64,000 nt of DNA. It comes from Leptospira tipperaryensis (lineage in GTDB: Bacteria; Spirochaetota; Leptospiria; Leptospirales; Leptospiraceae). Shown here one piece after another: positions 25,145 to 39,033 of the stretch. Position numbers and translations under genes: made by a program. Every line of letters begins with the position of its first letter. The first letter of the stretch is position 1. The notes under the pieces are model-generated. The model had not been told where the DNA came from, searched no databases, and saw only the letters and a program-made list of their open reading frames with translations. The DNA lies in assembly GCF_001729245.1 (NCBI RefSeq), contig NZ_CP015217.1, forward strand, positions 3,504,001 through 3,568,000. Direction: 5' to 3'.

Positions 25145-25150
25145 ATGCTA
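25127..25150. promoter_or_regulatory. Hairpin covering an ATG
   Basis: TAGCATTTTA-ACGA-TAAAATGCTA is a perfect 10-base stem with a 4-base loop. The ATG at 25145 lies inside the 3' arm; a second in-frame ATG at 25154 lies just outside it. It may hide the first start or act as an operator. Confidence 0.5.
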
Positions 25151-26827
25151 AGCATGGGCTCACAAATAGAGAATATCTCTCCGTCTTTACAAAAGTCATT
25201 ATTATATTTTTCGGATCAATCGATCGAGGGCATTGTTGTTTTGAATAGAGACTGGAAAATGATCTATTCCAATTCTAAATTTCAAAAACATTGGTCGTCT
25301 CCTCAATTTCGAATTCTTTACGAAAAGTTAATTCCCATTCTTCGTACCAAAACGTCCTGGGAAAAAGAATTTGGTTTGACCTCGATCTTACAAGAGAACG
25401 AAATCGAATTTCCTTCCTTTTTAAACGAAGCCAATCTAAAACTTCAACTGACAATTCACGATTTGGATCATTCTTACATGATTCGTTTTAGACCGGAAAA
25501 TTCGATTCCTCCAAAAAAAGAATTCGATTTGAGTTATTTCGATAAGATCACCAATCTTCCGAATAAAAAATACTTTCTAAAACACTTCCCAGAACTCGTT
25601 ACACAAAACTTTCGGAACACCGACGGACATTTTGTATTTTTCATTTCCTTCTCGAACCCCGACGCAGTGTCCTCTCAAGAAGAGAATTCTTACTTTGATT
25701 TGATTTCAGTGAAAGTTGCGGAGAGGCTCAAAAAATATCTCAACCCGAACGATTCGATTTTTAAGATCGAAGGTGATAGTTTTTTAATTTCTTCCACACA
25801 AATCGATTCGGAATCCAAAGCCGAGTGGTTCTGCGATTGTATCATTCTTCTGTTTAATTTTCCTTTTTCTTATGAAGAAAGAGAGTTTCACCTCAACGTA
25901 AACATCGGTTACGCGCGTTTTGAACCTGATTCGGGAACCGATATGAATGCGATTCGTATTCTGAAAGAATCTTTGCATCGTTCTTTTCTGAACGGTCCGA
26001 ATTCTTATTTTTATTATGATCAGAATGCGATCCTCGCAACTTCGGAAAAAGCGAAGATAGAGATCGATCTTCGAAAAGTGTTAAATCGAAACGAGCTGGA
26101 GATTCACTTTCAACCGATCGTGAATATGAGAGAAAATCGAATCTTTTCCATGGAAACCCTTGTACGTTGGAATCATCCGAAAAAGGGAAAACTTCTTCCC
26201 GGAAGTTTTATCACGATCGCGGAAAATTCCAGCTTTATCAAAACGATCGGAGAATGGATGATCTGGGAGACGTTTCGATACTACGAAAATTCAATATTAG
26301 AATCCAAGAATATTTCCTTGTCGCTTAATATTTCACCGAAACAACTCGGCGATAAAAACATAGTTTCGCTTCTGAAAGAGGCGAGCAGCTATTATAAAAT
26401 TCAGCCCGATCGTATTATCCTCGAAATTATCGAAAACTCTTTTGATTCTTGCGAGGCTCAGATCGGAAAAGTCGTAAGCACTTTGAGGGATTACGGTTTT
26501 AAATTTGCTCTCGATGATTTCGGTAAGGGTTATTCTTCCTTAGGGAGATTGATTCATCTCCCGATCGATTATATCAAACTCGATAAGATTTTTCTTTTTA
26601 ATTATTTTCAGACTTCCACAAGGACGATCATTACTTCTCTGGTGAACTTGATTCAGGCGATGGGAAAAGCGATCATCGTGGAAGGGGTGGAGAATGAAAT
26701 GCAACACAATCTTTTGCAGGAACTCAATTGTGATTTCGGTCAGGGCTATTTTTATTCGTATCCATTAGAAATCCAACAAGCGGAAGAATTGGTTTTGAAT
26801 GAAAGAATCTTTTCGATTCCGGATTAG
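25145..26827 (+). CDS. EAL-domain phosphodiesterase with degenerate GGDEF
   Basis: A 560-residue cytoplasmic protein: N-terminal PAS-like part (about 8-120), a degenerate GGDEF domain (about 130-285; the signature reads EGDSF, so no cyclase activity expected) and a C-terminal EAL domain (about 300-550). EAL catalytic elements are present: [10 protein letters not shown] (E of the EAL motif, here ETL), [42 protein letters not shown] and the final [10 protein letters not shown]. Probable role: hydrolysis of cyclic di-GMP, with the GGDEF remnant perhaps sensing GTP. The start may be 25145 or 25154. Confidence 0.9.
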   Translation: MLSMGSQIENISPSLQKSLLYFSDQSIEGIVVLNRDWKMIYSNSKFQKHWSSPQFRILYEKLIPILRTKTSWEKEFGLTSILQENEIEFPSFLNEANLKLQLTIHDLDHSYMIRFRPENSIPPKKEFDLSYFDKITNLPNKKYFLKHFPELVTQNFRNTDGHFVFFISFSNPDAVSSQEENSYFDLISVKVAERLKKYLNPNDSIFKIEGDSFLISSTQIDSESKAEWFCDCIILLFNFPFSYEEREFHLNVNIGYARFEPDSGTDMNAIRILKESLHRSFLNGPNSYFYYDQNAILATSEKAKIEIDLRKVLNRNELEIHFQPIVNMRENRIFSMETLVRWNHPKKGKLLPGSFITIAENSSFIKTIGEWMIWETFRYYENSILESKNISLSLNISPKQLGDKNIVSLLKEASSYYKIQPDRIILEIIENSFDSCEAQIGKVVSTLRDYGFKFALDDFGKGYSSLGRLIHLPIDYIKLDKIFLFNYFQTSTRTIITSLVNLIQAMGKAIIVEGVENEMQHNLLQELNCDFGQGYFYSYPLEIQQAEELVLNERIFSIPD

Positions 26828-26852
26828 AACGCGCGTTGGAAAAGCCGAGGTG

Positions 26853-26866
26853 TTTGGTCCGACAAA
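26853..26866. repeat. TTTGGTCCGACAAA repeat, copy 1
   Basis: A 14-base sequence present in identical form at 31688-31701, both times in gene-free DNA. Confidence 0.5.
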
Positions 26867-26880
26867 ATTGTTTTTTTGTA

Positions 26881-26913
26881 AATAATTCTTGAAGCGGACT
26901 TTAAGTCCGTTTT
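26881..26913. repeat. ATAATTCTTGAAG-CGGAC hairpin repeat, copy 1
   Basis: AATAATTCTTGAAGCGGACTTTAAGTCCGTTTTCG: a hairpin CGGACTT/AAGTCCG followed by a T-run, closely matching 56019-56052. Both copies follow the end of a plus-strand gene (54 and 32 bases after the stop), so it is probably a repeated terminator. Confidence 0.5.
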
Positions 26914-26956
26914 CGTATATTCTTTCCGGAGAGTTTTGTTTCGGAGATGAATTTGT

Positions 26957-26966
26957 GCGGGAACTC
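26957..26966 (+). repeat. GCGGGAACTC repeat, isolated copy
   Basis: An exact core with the usual upstream TTTGT in the gene-free gap between the EAL gene and the convergent acyl-CoA dehydrogenase gene. Confidence 0.6.
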
Positions 26967-27060
26967 TCGCTTTTTTCAAAGAAAGATCGGCCAAGACTCG
27001 AAGATTCTTCCGTGTCTCGCAAGCTCTTCCTACAAAAAGCCTACGAGAACTCCGAAAATC

Positions 27061-28749
<1,689 letters not shown>

Positions 28750-28950
28750 AGTATTTCTCTCCTCGTTCACTGAACTTTTCTAACTAAAAAATTGGCGATT
28801 TATTCTTTTTTAAAATATAGATTTTAGGAAAGTATAACGCCGCCCTCGTTTCCAAGCGAGCGAAAAAAGAAGCTAGTCCGAGAAGAGCTAACGTGCTCAG
28901 ATTTTAGAATTCTATAAGTCGAAAAAATTTCTGAATAAACAAAACCGATT

Positions 28951-31581
<2,631 letters not shown>

Positions 31582-31687
31582 TTCAATTCCTAAAATAAAT
31601 TCAACTTTCCAAAACTCGAGGACTGAGAACCTCGATTCCTCGAAAGATCAGTTTTAATTCTGTAAATCTTTTTTTGACTCCGAGAAA

Positions 31688-31701
31688 TTTGGTCCGACAA
31701 A
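31688..31701. repeat. TTTGGTCCGACAAA repeat, copy 2
   Basis: Identical to 26853-26866. It lies 107 bases upstream of the glnD start. Confidence 0.5.
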
Positions 31702-31832
31702 GGATTTCGCAAAAAAATTGCTTGTCTCCGAATGAAAGCCAGCTCCAGAAGAAAACCGAATTCTATACAACAAACGAGAATCCCGGAAAAATCCCGTCGG
31801 AGATACGACAACCCTTCCGTAAAAATCGCGCG

Positions 31833-31858
31833 CCCCACCCTGATCTTGGGTGGTGGGG
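31833..31858. repeat. GC-rich hairpin CCCCACC/GGTGGGG
   Basis: A 7-base GC-only stem with a 12-base loop in an otherwise AT-rich gap. Not followed by a T-run, so it is unlikely to be a plain terminator. Confidence 0.45.
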
Positions 31859-31936
31859 AGCGGTGGCGGGAAAACTCGGGAAACTTTTCTCTATCAGAAA
31901 ATCATAATTTTGCAAGTAAAAAGTCTCCCCTCTCCC

Positions 31937-31956
31937 TTTGTGGGAATTCCCACAAA
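31937..31956. repeat. 20-base perfect palindrome
   Basis: TTTGTGGGAATTCCCACAAA is fully self-complementary. It resembles a symmetric version of the TTTGCGGGAACTC repeat family and may be its palindromic parent form. Confidence 0.6.
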
Positions 31957-32051
31957 ACTTCCCAAAGGGTCGTTCTCATTCCTATGCTACTCTTCAACGC
32001 GTGGCAAGGATACTCGGAAATTAAGAACGGTGACGAATGATCTCTTCCTTT

Positions 32052-34121
<2,070 letters not shown>

Positions 34122-34231
34122 AAAAGTCAGGTTCTTAAAATTTAGGCCAAAATCAACGTCTTTCTTTTCAGTTTTTCATTGCAAATCCAATGGTTAGGAT
34201 AGAATTTTCTGAAAACCTGGAGGAACTCCCA

Positions 34232-34741
34232 ATGCCAATGGAGAATCTTTCATCCCTTGCAAGCAAAGTCCTGCCGGGGCATGAATTCTATGAAAAGTTC
34301 AGAGAAGAATTAGACCCCGAACAAGAAATCTTTCATCTGAAGATGAATTATGCCAAGGTCCTCGTCAGTGTTTGGTCTTATTCCTGTATGGCGGACGGAA
34401 TCTTTCATCAAAAAGAAGGAAGCTTAGTCGGTCAGATGGTAAAAGCTCTCTTTGAAGAAGGTTGTATTTTCTTCGATCATCAAGGCGAAAAGACTTCCAT
34501 CATCAGCGAACTATCCGATGTGTTTGAAAATCCTCTTCCCGTAAAAACGATCCGAAACTTTTCGGAAGGAAATCCGATCATGGCCGCTGGTTTTTACGAA
34601 GACGCTTGTGTAATCGTTTCGATGGACGGAGCGCTTACAAAAAAAGAAAGAGAATTTTTAGACGACTTAGCAAAAGAACTCGAGATATCTTCTATGGATA
34701 AGAAGAATATCGAGAGCAGAACTCACGGAAAGAAGAAGTAA
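34232..34741 (+). CDS. TerB-like protein
   Basis: A 169-residue helical protein with the two acidic metal-site-like segments of the TerB/DUF533 fold: YSCMADGIFHQKEG and IVSMDGALTKKEREFLDDLAKEL. TerB-like domains bind divalent metal at membranes and act in stress responses; tellurite resistance itself is not implied. The frame is open from 34190, but a GGAGG at 34219-34223 lies 8 bases before the ATG at 34232, so I chose that start. Confidence 0.68.
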   Translation: MPMENLSSLASKVLPGHEFYEKFREELDPEQEIFHLKMNYAKVLVSVWSYSCMADGIFHQKEGSLVGQMVKALFEEGCIFFDHQGEKTSIISELSDVFENPLPVKTIRNFSEGNPIMAAGFYEDACVIVSMDGALTKKEREFLDDLAKELEISSMDKKNIESRTHGKKK

Positions 34742-34807
34742 ACCCCGTCTTTTGAAACAGATTCGTTTCTTACAGATCAGATCCTCGTTTCCCGGAAAAC
34801 CTTTACG

Positions 34808-35767
34808 ATGAACTGGGTCTGGGAAACGTTATTCTATCTTTTTATCTTCTACGCCGGGCTTCAGTTTCTGATGTCCGGTCCGATTATACAACTGTTAGTT
34901 AACTTTTTTTCGTTTCGACATTTCAAATTCAAATGGACGTCTTCCGGAATTCTTCTTCCGCTCTTTTACGTCATATCCAAAAACTGCACGATAGAATTTC
35001 CCGGAATTCTTAAAACCGATCAGGTTTATACGAGAATTTCTTCTCTCAACTTTCAGATCGATTTTTTTTCCTTATTCAAAGGTAAGTTAAGAATTCCATC
35101 TTCTTACTTTGGAAACTTCCACATGGACTATACTAACATCATCAGTCCCCACAAAAAAATCGGCCTGATGCCCAAACGTGGAAGAATCATATTCCAAAAT
35201 ATGAAAATAGAAAACGGATCGATTTCCATCGTGGATAAAACTCTAACACCGACGTATTCGATTCAACTCAGAGATATCGCGATCGAAGGCGGATATATGG
35301 ACTCGGGTTCTCCGCTGGAACTTCTTTTTAGAACCAAAAGTGGATCCTGCAGACTCGGAAAACGAGGAAGTCTCAGAATCGGCGTTTTGGCCGGAGAAAC
35401 AAGGGGATTTTTATCGTTAAGCGACATCACGTGGTCCGAACTCGCGGGTCTTCAAGTGATCCCCCTTCCCTTTCTAAAAAACAGAGTAAAGATCTACGGG
35501 GAATTCAAACATATAAACGCAGATCAAACCGCGGTCGAAGGAACACTCATTCATTTTGCGCCGAACTCCAACGATAAACCCGAACAGAGTTATCCTTTTC
35601 AATTTGTGATCGATTGGAAAAATTACAATCTTCCTTTCGATCTCGCGCTTCGGGAATTGATCTTAGAATTATTTTTGAAGATCAAACTTAAAGGTATGAT
35701 GACGAGAACGATTCAGAGCGTCGCAAAAGGACTCTACGCAATCATCGGAAGAAATCGAAGACGTTAG
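34808..35767 (+). CDS. Membrane-anchored protein of AsmA-like type, function unknown
   Basis: A 319-residue protein with two hydrophobic segments at the N-terminus (residues about 5-33 and 45-57) and then beta-rich sequence ([48 protein letters not shown]) reminiscent of AsmA/DUF748-type envelope proteins. The C-terminus is amphipathic and basic ([13 protein letters not shown]). Such proteins bridge inner and outer membrane or transport lipids, but similarity is only by pattern. It follows the TerB-like gene by 66 bases. Confidence 0.6.
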   Translation: MNWVWETLFYLFIFYAGLQFLMSGPIIQLLVNFFSFRHFKFKWTSSGILLPLFYVISKNCTIEFPGILKTDQVYTRISSLNFQIDFFSLFKGKLRIPSSYFGNFHMDYTNIISPHKKIGLMPKRGRIIFQNMKIENGSISIVDKTLTPTYSIQLRDIAIEGGYMDSGSPLELLFRTKSGSCRLGKRGSLRIGVLAGETRGFLSLSDITWSELAGLQVIPLPFLKNRVKIYGEFKHINADQTAVEGTLIHFAPNSNDKPEQSYPFQFVIDWKNYNLPFDLALRELILELFLKIKLKGMMTRTIQSVAKGLYAIIGRNRRR

Positions 35768-35815
35768 ACGAAACCAGAATCCTACTTTACAAAAAGTTTA
35801 ACTTTCTTAAAAGGA

Positions 35816-37009
35816 TCACTGCTCGATACAGAGGGAATATTTATTTCCGGTGGTACACGGTATCAAAGTAGACGCGTCTCCGGCCAATCCGTTGCCGGTC
35901 GCACTGTTCGTCCAATCGCTACAGTTGTTTGCATTGACCGTCCAATTTGTATTAAAACCGGACCAGAAATTCGCAGGCGGGACTCCAGTGCTATTGTAAA
36001 GCGTATTGTAGGCGATCAAACCGTTGTTATCCGAAGTCGCAATGAATGCATTGTTATCCGCTCGGTAATATTTTGTATTCTTAGCAATCGGCCAATCTGA
36101 GTTTCCGGGAATACGCGCTGCAACTCCGGCAAGAATCTTAGAGGTGATTCCTGCATAACCGGTGCAACCGGAATCGCCTCCGTTGATTCCAAAGGCATTC
36201 CCGCCGTATTGCATATTTCCCGCGGAAGCCCTGGTAACCGCAGCGATCCGTTTATCGTTGTTGAGAATTTTTAAGTTAAAAGAAACCGCGAGATTGGAAG
36301 GAGTTACGGAAACATTCAAAGCATACGTCTGATCAAAATAGTCCGACGCTCCGGCCGGGGTTAAATCGCTCGCCGTTACGGAAACCGAATCCGGATTTGC
36401 AAAGTTCATATCGTAATTATCGGGACCCGGATTAAAATGATCGATGGTGGCCGTCGTAGATAAACTCACGTGAGCCACGGGATCGTTTGGCCCCGTCGGT
36501 CCGCTCAAAGAAACATCAAAACTCAAAGCGGTCCCGTCTTCTTTGATTTCAATCGTCTCCCCGGGAATCTTTCCGTTGATGACGATCGTAGAACAATAAA
36601 CGACAAGATTCGAAACGTCCGTGGAAACGTTTCCGGAAGGATTTTCAGTCGTGCCCGAATAGATCTTACAAGAATGATTGGAGGCGGAAGAATTCACACT
36701 CAATTGATAGGTTTGATTTTGAGAAACACGATTTGCAAATTGAAATCCTCCATTTGCGGAGATCGGAAGAATTTCGTTGTTCAATTGGATCTGAACCGTT
36801 CCGGATTTTAAACCCTGCAAGGTGCCGCTAAATTGAAAACCAGATGAGCTTGCTGCGGAAGAAACCGAAGTCTCCACAGTTTTTTGCACAATCGTAATCA
36901 GAGCGCCGCTCGGACCATCCAGAGAGAAGCGCTCCGCTTGAGCGCAAGAAAACAAAGCGCTCAAAGAAAATATAAATAGTATAAGTTTATAAAAAGAAAT
37001 TCGCTTCAT
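35816..37009 (-). CDS. DUF1554-domain lipoprotein
   Basis: A 397-residue putative lipoprotein: signal peptide ending in LSALFSC with acylated Cys22 (loose spirochaetal lipobox). A Ser/Thr/Asn-rich middle (about 45-250) contains Ig-like or similar beta repeats. The C-terminal third (about 265-397: CTGYAGITSKILAGVAARIP, YRADNNAFIAT, WTVNANNCSDWTNSATG, YSLCIEQ) fits DUF1554, a C-type-lectin-like domain expanded in Leptospira. Likely surface-exposed; ligand unknown. Six cysteines in the C-terminal part could form disulfides. Confidence 0.85.
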   Translation of the reverse strand: MKRISFYKLILFIFSLSALFSCAQAERFSLDGPSGALITIVQKTVETSVSSAASSSGFQFSGTLQGLKSGTVQIQLNNEILPISANGGFQFANRVSQNQTYQLSVNSSASNHSCKIYSGTTENPSGNVSTDVSNLVVYCSTIVINGKIPGETIEIKEDGTALSFDVSLSGPTGPNDPVAHVSLSTTATIDHFNPGPDNYDMNFANPDSVSVTASDLTPAGASDYFDQTYALNVSVTPSNLAVSFNLKILNNDKRIAAVTRASAGNMQYGGNAFGINGGDSGCTGYAGITSKILAGVAARIPGNSDWPIAKNTKYYRADNNAFIATSDNNGLIAYNTLYNSTGVPPANFWSGFNTNWTVNANNCSDWTNSATGNGLAGDASTLIPCTTGNKYSLCIEQ

Positions 37010-37268
37010 GGAATCTATTACTTCTATCTTTTAATTACCATTTTATAGACAAGCAATTCTATAGTTTTTTGAACTCTTTTTCATTCTTGAAATCGTATTC
37101 TGCAAAGGAAATAAGAATTTTGATTGGATTTACTTCGGTCCCTATTTTTTTCAGAGAAAAATTTCGCTAAGATTCTTCTCTGAAAAAAATAAACTTGGGA
37201 ATTGTGGAAATAGCAGATTCTAACGCAACTCCTCCAATCAAAACAATCAAAGGAGAATACGATTCTTC
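37010..37268. other. Intergenic region with a 14-base inverted repeat
   Basis: Between the lipoprotein start and the AraC stop. TTTTTTTCAGAGAA (37145-37158) is repeated in inverted form as TTCTCTGAAAAAAA (37176-37189). The stem ends in A, not T, on either strand, so it does not look like an intrinsic terminator. Confidence 0.5.
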
Positions 37269-38435
37269 TTAGATAGAATGAGAATATCTGGAATCAAGAT
37301 CTCCCATTTCATCCTCTTTATTTTTATAGTTTATAAGATTTTCTTCTCGAAACGCCTTCGGAGATTTTTTTGTCTCTTTTAAAAATGCTCTGTGAAAAGC
37401 GGAGGAAGAACTGAATCCTACTGCCATTCCAATGGAAAGAATCGAACGATCGGGTTCGTCCAGAAGCATCACTTTTGCTTCTTTCACTCGATGATGATTG
37501 ATAAACGAATTAAAATTCAATCCCATGTGTTCGTTTAAGAACGCGGATAAATGATGAACCGAAAGTCCCATTTCGGAAGCCAGAGAGGGAAGTCTCAGTT
37601 CTTCGTCTAAGTGGATCTTTTCGTTTTGCATCAACTCGTTCAACTTGCTTTCAACTTTTTCTATATTCAAGTCTTCTAAAAGAGATCTTTTTTCCAAATT
37701 CGAATCTCTTTGTTCGAAATTCTTCTCCGAAGCCAATTCTCTCGAAGCAACGTTTCCTTTTGAGAATTCGTCGTTTGCTCTTTGAAAATCCGCAACGATC
37801 GGAATAAATTCGCTCAAAATGATCGGAGAAAGAATCAAGAAGTAGTAATTGATCGTGTTGATCGGTTCGATGATCTTCGCACCTTCGAAATATCGAATCA
37901 CTTCCGTCAGCTTGATGACGAGCAACACGCTAATGGATGGAAGAATTTTGAAAAGATTTCCCCGATTTTCCGAGGATCGAAGCGGCACCAACACCTGAAA
38001 AAGGAGATAGGCAAAAAATAAGAAACTTCCTAAGGAAATCACTTCCGAAAGATTAGGAATCTTAAATTCATCCAATAAATCCCAAACGACAACGATCGCT
38101 GCGGTGGCTGCGAAACTACGAAGCAAAAGTTTTCTGAGTGCAGAAAAGTCCCCGTCGTTAATTTGAGAAGTACCGTTTTTCGCCGTGATCGTAAGATTCG
38201 TAAAAAAGAATATTACCGTTACAGAGAAAAAAGCATAAAAGTATTGAGCCAGCTTCTTAGCAAGAGCGAACTCAGTGATAAAAATTGTAGCCGTAAACGA
38301 CCAGAAAAGAGAGGCCATCAAAAAAAACAGCACCGACGTACCGAACCTCTTGTTACGATCCCTCTTAAATAGTCCAAATGCCGCGATGATAAAATAGAGC
38401 ATCGCAGCTAAAGAGTAGTATTTAACCTCTTCCAC
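37269..38435 (-). CDS. Membrane-bound AraC-family regulator
   Basis: A 388-residue protein. The N-terminal ~220 residues hold about seven hydrophobic segments, and the C-terminal ~100 residues are an AraC HTH (LPSLASEMGLSVHHLSAFLNEHMGLNFNSFINHHRVKEAK and SILSIGMAVGFSSSSAFHRAFLKETKKSPKAFR). Membrane-tethered AraC proteins sense an envelope or membrane signal and act on nearby DNA. GTG start with AAGGA upstream. The gene faces an inverted-repeat-rich region shared with the large lipoprotein operon, its likely target. Confidence 0.88.
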   Translation of the reverse strand: MEEVKYYSLAAMLYFIIAAFGLFKRDRNKRFGTSVLFFLMASLFWSFTATIFITEFALAKKLAQYFYAFFSVTVIFFFTNLTITAKNGTSQINDGDFSALRKLLLRSFAATAAIVVVWDLLDEFKIPNLSEVISLGSFLFFAYLLFQVLVPLRSSENRGNLFKILPSISVLLVIKLTEVIRYFEGAKIIEPINTINYYFLILSPIILSEFIPIVADFQRANDEFSKGNVASRELASEKNFEQRDSNLEKRSLLEDLNIEKVESKLNELMQNEKIHLDEELRLPSLASEMGLSVHHLSAFLNEHMGLNFNSFINHHRVKEAKVMLLDEPDRSILSIGMAVGFSSSSAFHRAFLKETKKSPKAFREENLINYKNKEDEMGDLDSRYSHSI

Positions 38436-39033
38436 ATCCGAATCCTTAAGTATTTATTTGTATTTTTACCAGATATTTTGGTAACAAAGGCATTCCGAGC
38501 TTTTGCTCATTTTTTTACTTCTTGAGAATTATAAATCGTCACTTCCCGAAAATATTTCATTCTTTTACTTTTTGCCCCATTCCATTACGAACTCCAAACC
38601 AAAAGAGCGCCAAAAAAATGTCGAGAAGTGGCAAAAAGTTAGAAATTACTGATTTATAGGAAAAGTTATTGATTAATAACTCAATACGTTTTCAAAAAAA
38701 TTTGGGAATTAGGCGTTCCTTAGAGATTGACCCGCTAAAAGAACAGAACGTTAGGAAATGATTTCCTAACGTGTCCATCCTTCTCTTTTACAAATCGAAA
38801 ATCGAAATTTCAAAAAACATATTTTTCACACAGTCTTATAACAAAATTTAAAACTTTTACAACAGCTTTGACTTCGTTCTCTGATCCAAAAGGGACTTTG
38901 ATAGAAGTCTTCCCTAATTTATAAGCAGCTAATTCCTTAATTATAGGTGGTGACGTATTCTACAAAAAAAAGAAGTAAATTAACTCTACATCGCTCAAAT
39001 TTTGAAGATGTAAATGTTGTGGAGGGTCTGTTC
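38436..39033. other. Divergent regulatory region with three inverted repeats
   Basis: About 600 bases between the AraC-like gene and the lipoprotein start. It contains ACTTTTTGCC/GGCAAAAAGT (38567-38576 and 38630-38639), a hairpin GTTATT-GATT-AATAAC (38665-38680), and a perfect 25-base palindrome at 38748-38772. Confidence 0.55.
38748..38772. promoter_or_regulatory. Perfect 25-base palindrome (candidate operator)
   Basis: ACGTTAGGAAAT-G-ATTTCCTAACGT, 12-base arms around one base. It lies 276 bases before the lipoprotein ribosome site and 313 bases before the divergent AraC start. It could be an operator for the membrane AraC protein or an RNA hairpin in a long leader. Confidence 0.5.

Larger units (their letters stand above)
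31582..32051. other. Repeat-dense gap between glnD and metG
   Basis: About 470 bases without a supportable gene. It contains three repeat types: TTTGGTCCGACAAA (31688-31701), a hairpin CCCCACC/GGTGGGG (31833-31858) and a 20-base palindrome TTTGTGGGAATTCCCACAAA (31937-31956). Both flanking genes read leftward. Confidence 0.55.

Noticed and set aside
31732..32040. 102-codon open frame in the glnD-metG gap
   Set aside because: It reads through the GC hairpin and the 20-base palindrome; no similarity or ribosome site.
34232..34741. Tellurite resistance function for the TerB-like protein
   Set aside because: Only the fold is supported; no other ter genes are present.
37145..37189. Intrinsic terminator for the AraC gene
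   Set aside because: The 3' arm ends in A on both strands, with no following T-run.
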